Below, piece by piece: positions 1 to 11,061 of a stretch of 64,000 nucleotides of DNA. Source of the DNA: Plazaster borealis. Taxonomy: Eukaryota > Echinodermata > Asteroidea > Forcipulatida > Labidiasteridae. The stretch lies in contig CM037457.1 in NCBI GenBank assembly GCA_021014325.1, positions 11,536,538 to 11,600,537 of the forward strand, in the 5' to 3' direction. A program made the translations under genes and the position numbers. Positions within the stretch are counted from its first letter, which is position 1. Each line of letters starts with the position of its first letter. The notes beneath the pieces were generated by a model. That model had not been told where the DNA came from. It worked only from the letters and a program-made list of their open reading frames with translations, and did not search any database.

Positions 1-1860
1 TCATGGCATCTATAATCTATTCAGAATTTTGTGACATTTAGGCCTACATTCAATTATCAAAGGATTTGCGTCGTCTATGGAGCTTCCAAGAATGTTGTGC
101 CATTAACACTATATTCAAAGAATTTGAGCTGTCTGTGGAGCTATCACAAACTTGTGACATTAAATTTGATCTTCCAAGGATTTGTACTACTGACCAACTA
201 TCAATAATTTGTGACATCAAGTTTTATTTACCAAGGATTTGCGCCATGTATACTGCAAGTGTGCCATCATGTTTCAACTGCCAATGATTCATGCCATTTA
301 TATAACTATGAAGAATTTGTGACATTATCTTTGAACTGTCAAGGAATTGTGCCAGATATACAACTATCGAAAATGTGTGCCATCAAGTATAAACTGCCAC
401 TGATTCATGGCATCTATGATCTATCCAGAATTTGTGACATTTAGGCCTACATTCAATTGTCAAAGGATTTGCGTCGTCTATGGAGCTTCCAAGAATGTTG
501 TGCCATTAACACTATATTCAAAGAATTTGAGCTGTCTGTGGAGCTATCACAAACTTGTGACATCAAATTTGATCTTCCAAGGATTTGTGCTACTGACCAA
601 CTATCAATAATTTGTGACATCATGTTTTATTTACCAAGGATTTGTGCCATGTATACTGCAATTAAGGTGTGACATCATGTTTCAACTGCCAATGATTCAT
701 GCCATTTATATAACTATGAAGAATTTGTGACTTTAACTTTGAACTGCCAAGGAATTGTGCCATCTATTCAACTATCGAAAATGTGTGCCATCAAGTATAA
801 ACTGCCACTGGTTCATGGCATCTATAATCTATTCAGAATTTTGTGACATTTAGGCCTACATTCAATTATCAAAGGATTTGCGTCGTCTATGGAGCTTCCA
901 AGAATGTTGTGCCATTAACACTATATTCAAAGAATTTGAGCTGTCTGTGGAGCTATCACAAACTTGTGACATTAAATTTGATCTTCCAAGGATTTGTACT
1001 ACTGACCAACTATCAAGAATTTGTGACATCAAGTTTTATTTACCAAGGATTTGTGCCATGTATACTGCAAGTGTGCCATCATGTTTCAACTGCCAATGAT
1101 TCATGCCATTTATATAACTATGAAGAATTTGTGACATTAACTTTGAACTGTCAAGGAATTGTGCCAGATATACAACTATCGAAAATGTGTGCCATCAAGT
1201 ATAAACTGCCACTGGTTCATGGCATCTATAATCTATTCAGAATTTTGTGACATTTAGGCCTACATTCAATTATCAAAGGATTTGCGTCGTCTATGGAGCT
1301 TCCAAGAATGTTGTGCCATTAACACTATATTCAAAGAATTTGAGCTGTCTGTGGAGCTATCACAAACTTGTGACATTAAATTTGATCTTCCAAGGATTTG
1401 TACTACTGACCAACTATCAATAATTTGTGACATCAAGTTTTATTTACCAAGGATTTGCGCCATGTATACTGCAAGTGTGCCATCATGTTTCAACTGCCAA
1501 TGATTCATGCCATTTATATAACTATGAAGAATTTGTGACATTATCTTTGAACTGTCAAGGAATTGTGCCAGATATACAACTATCGAAAATGTGTGCCATC
1601 AAGTATAAACTGCCACTGATTCATGGCATCTATGATCTATCCAGAATTTGTGACATTTAGGCCTACATTCAATTGTCAAAGGATTTGCGTCATCTATGGA
1701 GCTTCCAAGAATGTTGTGCCATTAACACTATATTCAAAGAATTTGAGCTGTCTGTGGAGCTATCACAAACTTGTGACATCAAATTTGATCTTCCAAGGAT
1801 TTGTGCTACTGACCAACTATCAAGAATTTGTGACATCATGTTTCAACTGCTAAGGTTTTT
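1..1860. repeat. Satellite array, ~404 bp monomers in a 1216 bp higher-order unit
   Basis: The phrase AGGCCTACATTCAATT recurs at 40, 443, 852, 1256 and 1659, so monomers are 403-409 bp. Monomers 1 and 4, and 2 and 5, share diagnostic variants and sit exactly 1216 bp apart, which makes a three-monomer higher-order repeat. Each monomer is itself built of degenerate ~35-40 bp subunits around CAAGGATTTGTGACATC. Several frames stay open (73-135 codons), but they are repeated and overlap in all three frames, so I do not call them genes. The array decays after about 1850. The left end is cut by the window. Confidence 0.93.
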
Positions 1861-2100
1861 TAGCACTATTGAAAATTGGTTACATCAACTTTGAACAGCC
1901 AAGAATTTGGGCCATACAACTATTAAGAATGTGTGTCATCAACTTTCAATAACCAAGGATTTGTGACATCTATACAACTATTAAGAGTTTGTGACATAAA
2001 CTTTGAACTGTCATTGATTTATGTCATCTTTACATCAATTAAGAATATACGACATTGAGCTTGGTCCACAGAGATTTGTGTCAAGAAGTTCACGTTAATT
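1861..2100. repeat. Degenerate tail of the satellite
   Basis: Subunits like AAGAATTTGTGACAT continue at about 35-40 bp spacing (for example near 1900, 1955 and 1990) but no longer form full 404 bp monomers. This looks like the eroded edge of the array. Confidence 0.6.
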
Positions 2101-3084
2101 ACAAGACTGCAAGAACTGTCATCAAAACTTAATTTCCTAGTAGAAGTCATGTGAAAATACAGTTAACAACAAGACTGCAGGTGATCAAAACTAAATTAAG
2201 ACAAGGACTAGATGGATGAACCGTCATCAACTGTGTCAGTTCCAGTATTGCTCTCGTGGTAAGTTGAAAGAATGTTATTGACCATCCTGGTGTTTTGATG
2301 TTAATAATAATGAGGTAGCAAAGCTAGGCTGACTTTTTCATCAGAAGTCTTACAGATGAGTACTGAAGGAAAGCCACTTTTTGTCTCAGATGAAAAGCCA
2401 TCAATCCCCTGTCTGCATCTGTGTTTTTCCTCTGCTTGGAGTAAGTTGGCAGAATACTGGTAAGTATTGCACAATCCTTGTATTTTGATCGCAAAATTAA
2501 TCAGGTTAACTTTTGTTTCTCCTACACAGCTTGACACATTGAAGGTGACTGTCTCTCCCTCTCATCTGATGGAAAGGACCATCAACTACTCTGATTTGGC
2601 TGCATTGGCAACATAGCACAAGACGCTCTGGGGACCTGTAGCTCGGCTGATGTGATTTGCCCAAGGAGAAGGTGCTAGGTCAACCTGATGGTGATTCTTC
2701 TAGTTACACCTGCCTTATGGTAGACATGCTACTGTATTTTTGATCCTTGGAGGTAAAAAGCAAATAAAGAAAGTGTTGTTTTTTTATGCCCCGCGGTTGG
2801 CAAATAACATTCCAGAGAATTATTCACCACTTAAAGAGGTCTTGGCTTGGATGGAGAGCACTCCCTGAAATCAGAGTGAAATTCACTGAGACCAGTCAAT
2901 GGTCTGGAGACTCTTTTTTTAAGGTGGTTTAAGGGAATTGCAATTCCATTGAAGCATGGTGGAAGAGAAATAATTCCTTGAATTTCAGCCAAAACCTGCA
3001 ATTCACTGAGATTTCACGGTGGTTTCACAGCAGAGGTTTTCATAGTACTTACTTTGACGAGAAGTCTGAAGTAAAGGCAGATTT

Positions 3085-3590
3085 AGACAACCAGAAATGT
3101 GTAGCTTTGACGACGGACTGTTGGACTTCGCGGAGCAGGAGGGATTTGTGACTGTGACCGCTCACTTCATAGATAATGAGTGGTTTCACCAGTCAGTAAT
3201 CCTTGACACCTCGCCCATCGCTTTAGTAACGCCTGAGGAAGGTGAGCAGCAGCCTCAGTGACACACAACCAAGGCCTTGTCCAAGCTACTCGGCACTGTG
3301 CTTACAGAATGGGGACTTGCCAACAAGGTTTCAGTGGTTGTGCACGACAACGCCAGCAATGTAAAAAAACATTGACGATCTAAATGGTACAGCAAATGTC
3401 GGCTGCACTGCTCACACTTTACAGCTAAATATATGAACAAGTGCCTTGAATTATCAATGTCCATCCAGACAACAATTGGAGCCGTTAGCCGACTTGTGGG
3501 GCACTTCAGACGCAGTAACATTGCCATCGAGGGACTCTGCATCTAGCAAGAATCATGAAAAGCCCCCAAGATTGACTCTTCAAATCATGC
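3085..3590 (+). pseudogene. hAT-superfamily (ZBED-like) transposase remnant
   Basis: Reading the + strand across at least two frame changes gives, in order, ALTTDCWTSRS, FVTVTAHFIDNEW, a TKALSKLLGTVLTEWGL block, VSVVVHDNASNV, GCTAHTLQLNI and a TTIGAVSRLVGHFRRS block. This is the order seen in the catalytic RNase H-like core of hAT transposases: the DCWTS strand, the W..HFI region, the DNASN strand and the C.AHTLQL helix. An internal stop and frameshifts (near 3150, 3260 and 3370) break it, and I see no BED finger or C-terminal dimerisation domain. It is an inactive fossil fragment; terminal repeats were not found. Confidence 0.75.
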
Positions 3591-4290
3591 AAAACGTTTG
3601 TGCTACATACGTTTGGACCTGAGAACAAAAGAGGTCCACATTGAAACACTATGTGGACTTAACACTCATCCACACAATGTTTTTTACAGTGTTGAAGAAT
3701 GGTGTTTTTCATAAGTGCAAAGAACAAAGGAATGTCCACAGAGTGTATGAATCATAGAGCTGTGTGTATGTATGTAATCATTGACTATAACTCAAGAAGG
3801 ACTTGGCATATCAACTTAAAACTTGGTGTGTGGATTTGTCTTTGGATCCCTCAGAAGCCGGTCGTTTGTGGACCCCCTAGGCCAAATGTCAGGTTCATTA
3901 TTGCTAAAACAAAAGAAATGTTGTCCAGGCATCATCTTGTGAAGGCCTTGGCATAATTATCTACAAACTTGGTTTGGGGATTCTCCAGAACCCTATTGTT
4001 TTTGGACCCCCTAGGTCAAATGTCAAGGTCATTATGGCTAAACATTAAAAAAAACAATGAGTGATAACCTTGAGAAGGTTGATGTGTGGATTGTTGTTCT
4101 TGGGATTCCCCCAAAAGCCTATTATTTATAAACACGGCTTTTCTTGTTTACTTGTTAATTGGTTTTTATTGTTGTTTTGTTTTGTTTTGCCTGGAAAATA
4201 CTAATTTAAGAAAATATTTCATTATTTTACAGCATTTTGGCACAACATGCTTTGATGACATCATGCAGCTAGAATGATGTCAGTTATCTA
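3591..4290. other. Noncoding stretch with weak internal duplication
   Basis: Phrases such as TTTGGACCCCCTAGGTCAAATGTCA (in two pieces near 3875 and 4000) and GATTCTCC/GATTCCCC recur, suggesting a diverged ~110 bp duplication. I see no gene. Confidence 0.35.
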
Positions 4291-4898
4291 AGGAGGAGGT
4301 GCTGGGTCAACCTGATGTTTATGATGCATTCTTCTAGTGACACCTATTTCCTACCATGAGGTAAGTACTGCTTTGGTGATCCTTGATGGTAAAACCCAAA
4401 GAAGTGGTTTTGGTGTTTTATTTCCCCTTGTAAAATTCTTTTCATTTTGAAAATGCTTGCTGTAAAAAGAAATCAAAACCTCATTTTTTCACAGCAAGTA
4501 ATTACAAGATGATTTGATGACCTTTTGCTTGGATGATGGCACTTCAAGTTTTTTGTTGTTGCCTTCTGGGAAAATCTTTTTCATCTGAAATTTTAATTTT
4601 GTTGTTGAATGAAACAGTAATTTGGTACACGATTCTTTGAGGACAACTTGGATGATGTCACTAACACAAGGAGGAGTTGCTTTGTCAACCTGATATTGAT
4701 GATGCTTGCTTGTAGTGACACCTGCCTCACCAAGAGAGAGGTACTAGATATGCTGTTGTATCCATCATCCTTGAAGGTAAAAGTCAAGATAAACCAATTC
4801 TCGTCATATTGAGTTTCTCATTAGAGCACCACCTATCAGCAGGAGTAGGAGACACATGTACAATTGATAAGGCACAATTACAATCCAGACAGTGCGAG

Positions 4899-5272
4899 TT
4901 AAAGGCATCGTACACGTTTGGTAATTGTCAAAGACCAGTGTTCTCACTTGGTGTATCCCAACATATGCATAAAATAACAAGCCTGTGAAAATTTGGCCTC
5001 AATTGGTCATCGAAGTTGCAAGAAAATGATGAAAGAAAAAACACCCTTGTTGTACAAATTTGTGTGCTTTCAGATAGGAATAAAAACTTCTTGCAAGAAG
5101 TTTTTATTATTTTAGTGAGAAATTACCTCTTTCTCAAAAACTACGTTACTTCAGAGGAAGTCGTTTCCTACAATGTTTTATACTATCAACAGCTCTCTGT
5201 TGCTCGTTACCAAGTAAGTTTTTATGCTAATATATATTTTGAGTAATTACCAAGCGTGTACGATGCCTTTAA
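4899..5272 (+). mobile_element. TTAA-ended MITE, family A, copy 1
   Basis: Bounded by TTAAAGGCATCGTACACG and CGTGTACGATGCCTTTAA, so the ends are inverted and include TTAA. A central palindrome (ATAAAAACTTCTTG then CAAGAAGTTTTTAT) lies at about 5081-5108. The open frame of about 76 codons inside is shared by all copies and is not taken as a gene. TTAA termini resemble piggyBac-type targeting; no transposase is present. Confidence 0.85.
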
Positions 5273-5650
5273 ATTGTGCCGAGCAGGAATAATAGTATAC
5301 CCAATTTGTTCACTTAGTATATGATTCTACATCTAATCAAGTTCATCTCTCCCAAAAATCATGCCACTTCACGACAAATCCTTGTAGGTACTTTTATCGA
5401 TTTAGTAAGTGATCTGAGTTTTTGCGATCCCCACGCTTAACCAATGGCCTTGAAAAAGCCTGTAAACAACACGATGGGCAACTTGTTCACTTGATTCATG
5501 AATATTTATGTAGGCTTATTCCTTGTTCATATTCCATGATAACTTTCAATAATTATTCAAATTTTGTGTGGGTACTTATGTCTCTGAAGTTTGGCATTCA
5601 TTCCGGTTGTATTCAAGGGAATTGTGGCACACAGATCACATCGCGTGATC

Positions 5651-5783
5651 AGGGCCCAATTTCATGGCTCTGCTTACCACGGAATTCTGCGCTTACGGAG
5701 CCCTTGTAGCACACAATTCTATGATACATATATGATACATAGCGCAGAATTCCGCGGTTAGCAGAGCCATGAAATTGGGCCCT
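5651..5783. mobile_element. Foldback element, family E, copy 1
   Basis: Starts AGGGCCCAATTTCATGGC and ends GCCATGAAATTGGGCCCT. The arms pair over about 55 bp through GCGCAGAATTCCG, with a short AT-rich centre near 5725. Confidence 0.85.
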
Positions 5784-8700
5784 GATTTGCTATCCCTCTG
5801 TTGCCCAGTCATGTTTAGGAAATGAGATGCTCAAGTCAATGTTTTCCTAACAAGTTTTGTTTAAGCTTGTTATTTGTCTCTGATCAGGAGACCATTTTAA
5901 TGAAACCATTTTAATTGTTATGAAACCGTTAAAATTGTTTCATAACAATCTCAAAATTGTTTTGTGGTGAAGCCAAAAAGAAAAACCATTGTTTGTATGT
6001 GACAACGGAACCTTCATGTAAAATAATTTTCTTAGAAATTGATTTACTGGATCAACAAACATGTGTGCGTTTTAATATTTGCTACCTTATGGAGACCAAG
6101 GACAAAACAAAAAAAGGGAAACAAAAGGTCTCTATAGGGGAATTCTAAAAAAAAAATCAAGAGGATGGTTTGTGTGGTGTGAGAGTGCATGTCTACCCGT
6201 TGACAACGAGGACTATAACATTAGTGATCAGGATGGTGTAACAGACCAAGACCGTCCTTGGTTTGATTTTGTGCACAACATCAATAGGGACTTTGATTTA
6301 CTGGGTGGACAAACACGTGTGCGTTTTAATATTCACTACCGGTACCTTATGGGGAAAAAAACAAAAATGTAAAAAACAAAAGGTCTCCATAGAGGAATTC
6401 CAAAGACTGGGGTGCTCCACAAGAAATTATGCATTCAAAGTATATGGGAGGATGTTAAGTACAGGGACAAAGGAAAAAACAAAAGGTGTCTCCACGGGGA
6501 TGTAAAAATTTGAATGTGCGTGTGTGTGTTGGGGTTTTTTAATGTAAAAAGATGGTTCTTTCACTAAATATTTGCCATGAACTGTTGTCTGATTATAAAT
6601 TGCACTTTCTTCAACTTTCATTTTATCAGTCTGAAACTGCACGTCTGTTAAAACAGATCATTAAATATTTTACCTTTCTCTTTTCCATTACAGCAACTCC
6701 TAATTTCAAGTTCAACTTATCGAAGATGAACAGTTGATCCACCCCAATATTCTCCATCATTTCAGTTGATTTAGTGTTGCCAGCTGCTGTGGGAACCTAC
6801 CTGGAGCAAATAAAAAGCTTGATCGCTCTTTTGAGGGTCGGTGGAGGAATTTCCAGATTTTTTTACCCAAAATAGGTTTTTATTCTGGTTTTTGCCTCTC
6901 CAGGTAAACTAGAGCATGGTACTACTTTAGTTACTGAACTGAACTTGACTATTTCCTCAAATTAATTTTTGCCTGTCTTAAGGCCTTTTCGAAAGGGAAT
7001 AAAACTAATGTTGAAACTTTTATAAAGTGAGAACTAACAGAAAACAAAATTGCAATTCGTTTTTCTCAAAATACACCTCGTATTTATGTAATAGATCCCC
7101 TAGCCATCTATTTTTTGTTTCAAATATTGATATACTTTTTCAATATGAAGGTCTAGTTAATAAAACCAAGTGAGTCTTTATGAGCTATGTCTGAATAATT
7201 AGGATTGTGGCACTTCCTTGATATCCAAATTTGTTGACCTGTTTGTAAAAACTCATATCAAACTCAATCTGATAAGCATCACTTTTTTTCTTGTTGGTTA
7301 TTTAAAAAGAGTAATTTTAGAGAGTTAACCTATAATATAAAATATTTAATGGTGATACATATTTTACTGCACATAAAAGAGACCATGTAAAAAGGTGTAT
7401 GTGGCCATTTGGGACTGCATTTAGTAAATAACAAAATCTACCAAATTTATACAGACATGCTTATTGCTGAAAACTTGAAAAACTTGAGTTTCTTTAAATG
7501 GTAGTTATAATTTAGACAGACCCATTATGATTTTGGAATGTTTCCTTGTTAAGAATAGTTGAGAATTGTATTAATCTATTCTAAATGTGGCTTTCTGCCT
7601 AAGTAATAGGCAATGTAAATCATTATTCTAGAGAAAGAGATGATTCAACAACTTTGACAATAATCCAGAAAAGAGTACTGGTACTCATGCTCGCAAGTCT
7701 TGGAGGAGGGAGGCATTACAAATAGTCTGATCTCATTTTGCACGAAGCGTGTACATTACACGTGCACACGCTCCACAGAGATACTGTATAAAGCATACTT
7801 AGGTCAACGGTTTGTTGTTGACTGCTTGTTTCTGTGACAGTGTATACAAAATATCATGTCAGAAACATTAGAAGAAAACCTTAATCTTACTATTTATTAT
7901 GTAATACTTTTGTATAGGCCTAAATGTTTATTGAAAAAACACCCGCTTTTATAAATCTGATACATTTATGCAAGGTATCATGACCTCTAACGCTTTTCCA
8001 ATGGACGGTTAGCTGGCATGGTATGCTGAAAGTCGATACTGCTTTAATAGAGTGCCTTTGAAATTACAAACGATCCGAATATAAAAAATATTGTACTAGT
8101 TCCTGGTTCTTTAGATCCTTAAGACAGTTTTAAGGTGTTAATATTGTTGTTTGGTTAAACTAATACACCCGCCTTTACTCCTTAAACAAAATGCATTTTG
8201 AAAGCAAATCATGGTCCGGATTTCAATGTGGGGTTTCTCGTGATGGGATGCGCACGCATCCAAGACAGGCTCCAAACTTTACATGCACATTGTCAATAAT
8301 ACAAAAAGTCTAACATGAGACTCGCGGTTACAAACTTTTTGTAATGGTTTGCTACACTAATAACAAAGAATGTTATTTGTCCTTGCGCACCACTTATAGG
8401 GAACATTGTTCTTTATTTTTTTTGACAATTGGAATTAATATTGTTTTCTCTTAAACAAACATACTATTCCGTTAGTGTTTTCAACACACTAATATTTAAC
8501 TCTAAAAAGTAAAGCTGTTAATTATTTCAAGCATTATTGGAAAGCACAAGTATTTGGCGTAAAAACTTATGGATTACTTTCATCTTTGTCATATTGAGGA
8601 CTCAATTATGCAAGTTTTTATTTACTTTCAAAACCATAGTTTTTATATAGTGCTTCCAAATAGGATGAAATTTACTTAACATGAGTCAGGTTTTGGTACC

Positions 8701-9277
8701 ATTTAATTGTAATGTGTCCAACCAAAATAACATTAAATTTAAAATTTTCTTAAACTCTCTTGGGAGAGATCTTTCCAATGATATCCCAAAGTCAACACAT
8801 TTTTATGACTCCTTTGAACTCATTTGTGTTGTATTAATGTAAATGCTGTCTTTATATAGTGTTTTGTATAAACCATGAAAGAACACTAAGTGAAAACGAA
8901 GAAAAGTATGATTTTCAAACCAGTTGATTCAAGTGATACTGCACTCTTAGGTTATCTGTCAATGGAATGTATAATAATTGTTTGGAAAATGATCATAACT
9001 AACAAAAAAATAAAAAAATAGTGTTAGAACATGAATGGAGAAGAGTCTCAAACTTGTCACTTATTCAAAGTATTTGTTTAAAGCACTCTTTGTTTTATGG
9101 GATGGCAATACATAAATTTAATTCAATTTGTAAAACAAATAAACTGTTCATGCTGAAAAAACAGTACCTTTCGATTTGATATTTTGAAATAATTTGCCAT
9201 CCTACAAAAATAAAGTTTCATCTTTAGGAATGATGCTATTATGTCTAGACTATAATATTACAATTCAATAAAGTCCA
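5784..9277. other. AT-rich upstream noncoding DNA
   Basis: No exon-like or conserved coding frame was found. The piece at 6040-6147 is duplicated at 6294-6402 (see separate entry). From about 6700 to 9270 I see only AT-rich sequence with short homopolymers and no repeat family that recurs elsewhere in the window. Confidence 0.5.
6040..6480 (+). repeat. Diverged ~254 bp direct duplication
   Basis: GATTTACTGG(A/G)T followed by CAAACA(T/C)GTGTGCGTTTTAATATT, a TACCTTATGG(A/G)G block and CAAAAGGTCTC occurs near 6041-6147 and again near 6295-6402. A third, shorter match (AGGGACAAAGGAAAAAAC) lies near 6463. No function is visible. Confidence 0.6.
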
Positions 9278-9685
9278 TACGGAGTTCTGGAAGTGCCATC
9301 TGACATGTTGAGATCCTGAGATAATTTACCGCAGGGTGATGACATCATAAACGTAAGATGATGACATCCTCAGATGATTTATCCCGGGATGACGACATCT
9401 TGAAAGTAGAATGTTGTCTAACCAAGATAATGTACCTTGGGTTCTCAACATTTTCAGGATGTCATCATCCCATGATGAAATGTCTCGGGAAGTCGACATC
9501 CTATATTCAGGATGTAGACACTCCCGAGATAATTTATCTCGGGATGGCGACAACTTACTTTCATGATGTCGACATCCTTAGATAAATCATCTCAGGATGT
9601 CGTCATCTTACGTTTATGACGTCATCATCTTGTGGAAAATTATCTCAGGATCTCAACATGTCGGATGGCACTTCCAGAGCTCCGT
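9278..9685. mobile_element. ~408 bp foldback element with 7 bp target duplication
   Basis: The left end TACGGAGTTCTGGAAGTGCC and right end GGCACTTCCAGAGCTCCGT are inverted, and complementarity continues inward for about 150 bp through TGTTGAGATCCTGAGATAAT. Direct repeats AAGTCCA flank it at 9271-9277 and 9686-9692. The interior consists of self-complementary blocks of the form GATGTCGACATCC and GAGATAAATTATCTCGGGAT. There is no transposase, so it is a non-autonomous DNA element. Confidence 0.85.
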
Positions 9686-9692
9686 AAGTCCA

Positions 9693-10318
9693 AGATTGGT
9701 GACTATGGGGAAATAAATTGATTAGTATCTATCTAAAGGCTCACTGGTTATAAAGTTCACCAGTTTCAATCCTCCAGAGAATTTGTTGCAAATAATGTTA
9801 CAGTCAAGGAAATGTCTGTAGCTCATTTCAATTGCTGCAATCGAAATAAGCTGAAAACGGTGCATAAAATCCCTGACAAAACATCAATTAAACTCAATCT
9901 GATACAATTTTCATAAAATGGGTTGGTCACTGTTTTTAAATTTCTTTACTTTAAAGTAGAATGGAATTGAATCTACTCTTCCAAAAATCAACATTGTCTT
10001 AACTGCAGGGGCGTTATTGGTTTGGGGCGCTGTGATAAATCAAATAACCTGCTGAAAAAATATCAAGTCAATCATTTACCAAACAATTTCTGCTGCATGA
10101 AAGGATTTTAAAACTTAAATGTTAAAAGGTGCACTGTGATCTGTAGGCACATAATTTATTTACTGTTTTGTTTTTTTAATAAAGTACACTTTTCTTCTAG
10201 AAACTTGCATACTCGGATTTATTTCAAACTGTTTTACAATCAAGAGAAACTTTGCAAACAAACCAAATTGCGCCACCTGTTGTTTATAATTGGGTCAGGC
10301 AACTAAACAAAGTTTAAG
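9693..10318. other. Noncoding upstream DNA, nothing recognised
   Basis: AT-rich sequence with no open frame, repeat family or structural motif that I can support. Confidence 0.4.
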
Positions 10319-10319
10319 T

Positions 10320-10380
10320 CACGTGATATATACGGAAACGTCGTTCTGGAAACGAAGACTAGTCCATTATAAAATAGGGG
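10320..10380 (+). promoter_or_regulatory. Possible core promoter upstream of the main gene
   Basis: An E-box-like CACGTG lies at 10320-10325 and a TATAAAAT at 10368-10375. They are about 610 bp upstream of the proposed start codon and on the same strand. Both are common short motifs in AT-rich DNA, so this is only a candidate; a 5' leader, possibly spliced, would have to bridge to 10984. Confidence 0.25.
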
Positions 10381-10983
10381 TACCTATAAATTGACGGATT
10401 TAATTAAACAAGAATACTGCATGCTTATTCTAGAAAAAAAGTCTTAAATGTTTTACTTATTTTTTAAAAATATATTATTAATATACTAAAATACACTTTC
10501 GGCTTGAAAATCATATAAGGTTTGAAGGCTAGGGGTCAGGGTTCATGTATAAATAAATACATCATTTTCACCCCTCTTTAAAAAGTGTAATATTCCAAAA
10601 ACCTATTATCCTAAACTGCACTTGTTACTCGCACACACACGGGACGTAACGACACCGGGTTGCATGCACAGCCTATCTCGGCTGATACATTATTTAGACA
10701 AAATTAATGTGCAGAATTATCACATTTCCTCCTCGACTGGATACTTAGACATCACATGGATGTTATATTTAACTTTTAAAGTTCATTGCAGCTATAAGTC
10801 GAAACATGAAAAGGACATTGTGTGTCAGAAGATTGTGTGCCGGCCATGCATGCGGGAGATCGAGAGTGAACATTAACTGACTAAGTAAGTGAATGTACGG
10901 TGTTCGTGATCGTGCCAAGCGGTTGTTGACAACATGACATGACGTTGATTGACACTGCATGTGGACTAGACTGAGCAGAAACC

Positions 10984-11061
10984 ATGGAAAAACACGCCAT
11001 GAACAGGAGTTCCAACCAGTCCAATTTTGAAGGGGACTTGAAAGTGTTAAAGAGATCCAAG
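10984..11061 (+). CDS. Exon 1 (start codon), residues 1-26
   Basis: The ATG is in a good context (GAAACCATGG). The exon encodes MEKHAMNRSSNQSNFEGDL and seven further residues ending in RSK, then meets donor AAG|GTAAAT in phase 0, which matches exon 2. An in-frame second Met is at codon 6. The 5' boundary is the proposed start codon; the leader exon's true 5' end is not visible. Confidence 0.72.

Larger units (their letters stand above)
2660..4800 (+). repeat. Three diverged copies of a ~110 bp segment
   Basis: A segment beginning AAGGAG(A/G)(A/G)G(G/T)TGCT and running through GTCAACCTGAT, a TAGT(T/G)ACACCT block, and TGATCCTTG(G/A)(A/T)GGTAAAA occurs near 2670, 4292 and 4669. The last two are about 380 bp apart and look like members of an old tandem duplication; the first is separated by the hAT remnant. 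No coding reading is supported. Confidence 0.55.

Noticed and set aside
66..1894. Many 60-135 codon open frames in the left satellite
   Set aside because: They overlap in several frames and repeat with the satellite period, so they reflect the repeat and not selection on protein.
1..2100. CRISPR array
   Set aside because: Subunits are degenerate with no unique spacers between fixed repeats, and the genome is eukaryotic.
5016..5246. Recurrent ~70-90 codon frame (MQENDERKNTLVVQ-like) in family A MITEs, also at 31675, 41306, 57381 and 63007
   Set aside because: It follows the MITE copy by copy, is broken by frameshifts in several, and crosses the central palindrome. No transposase motif is present.
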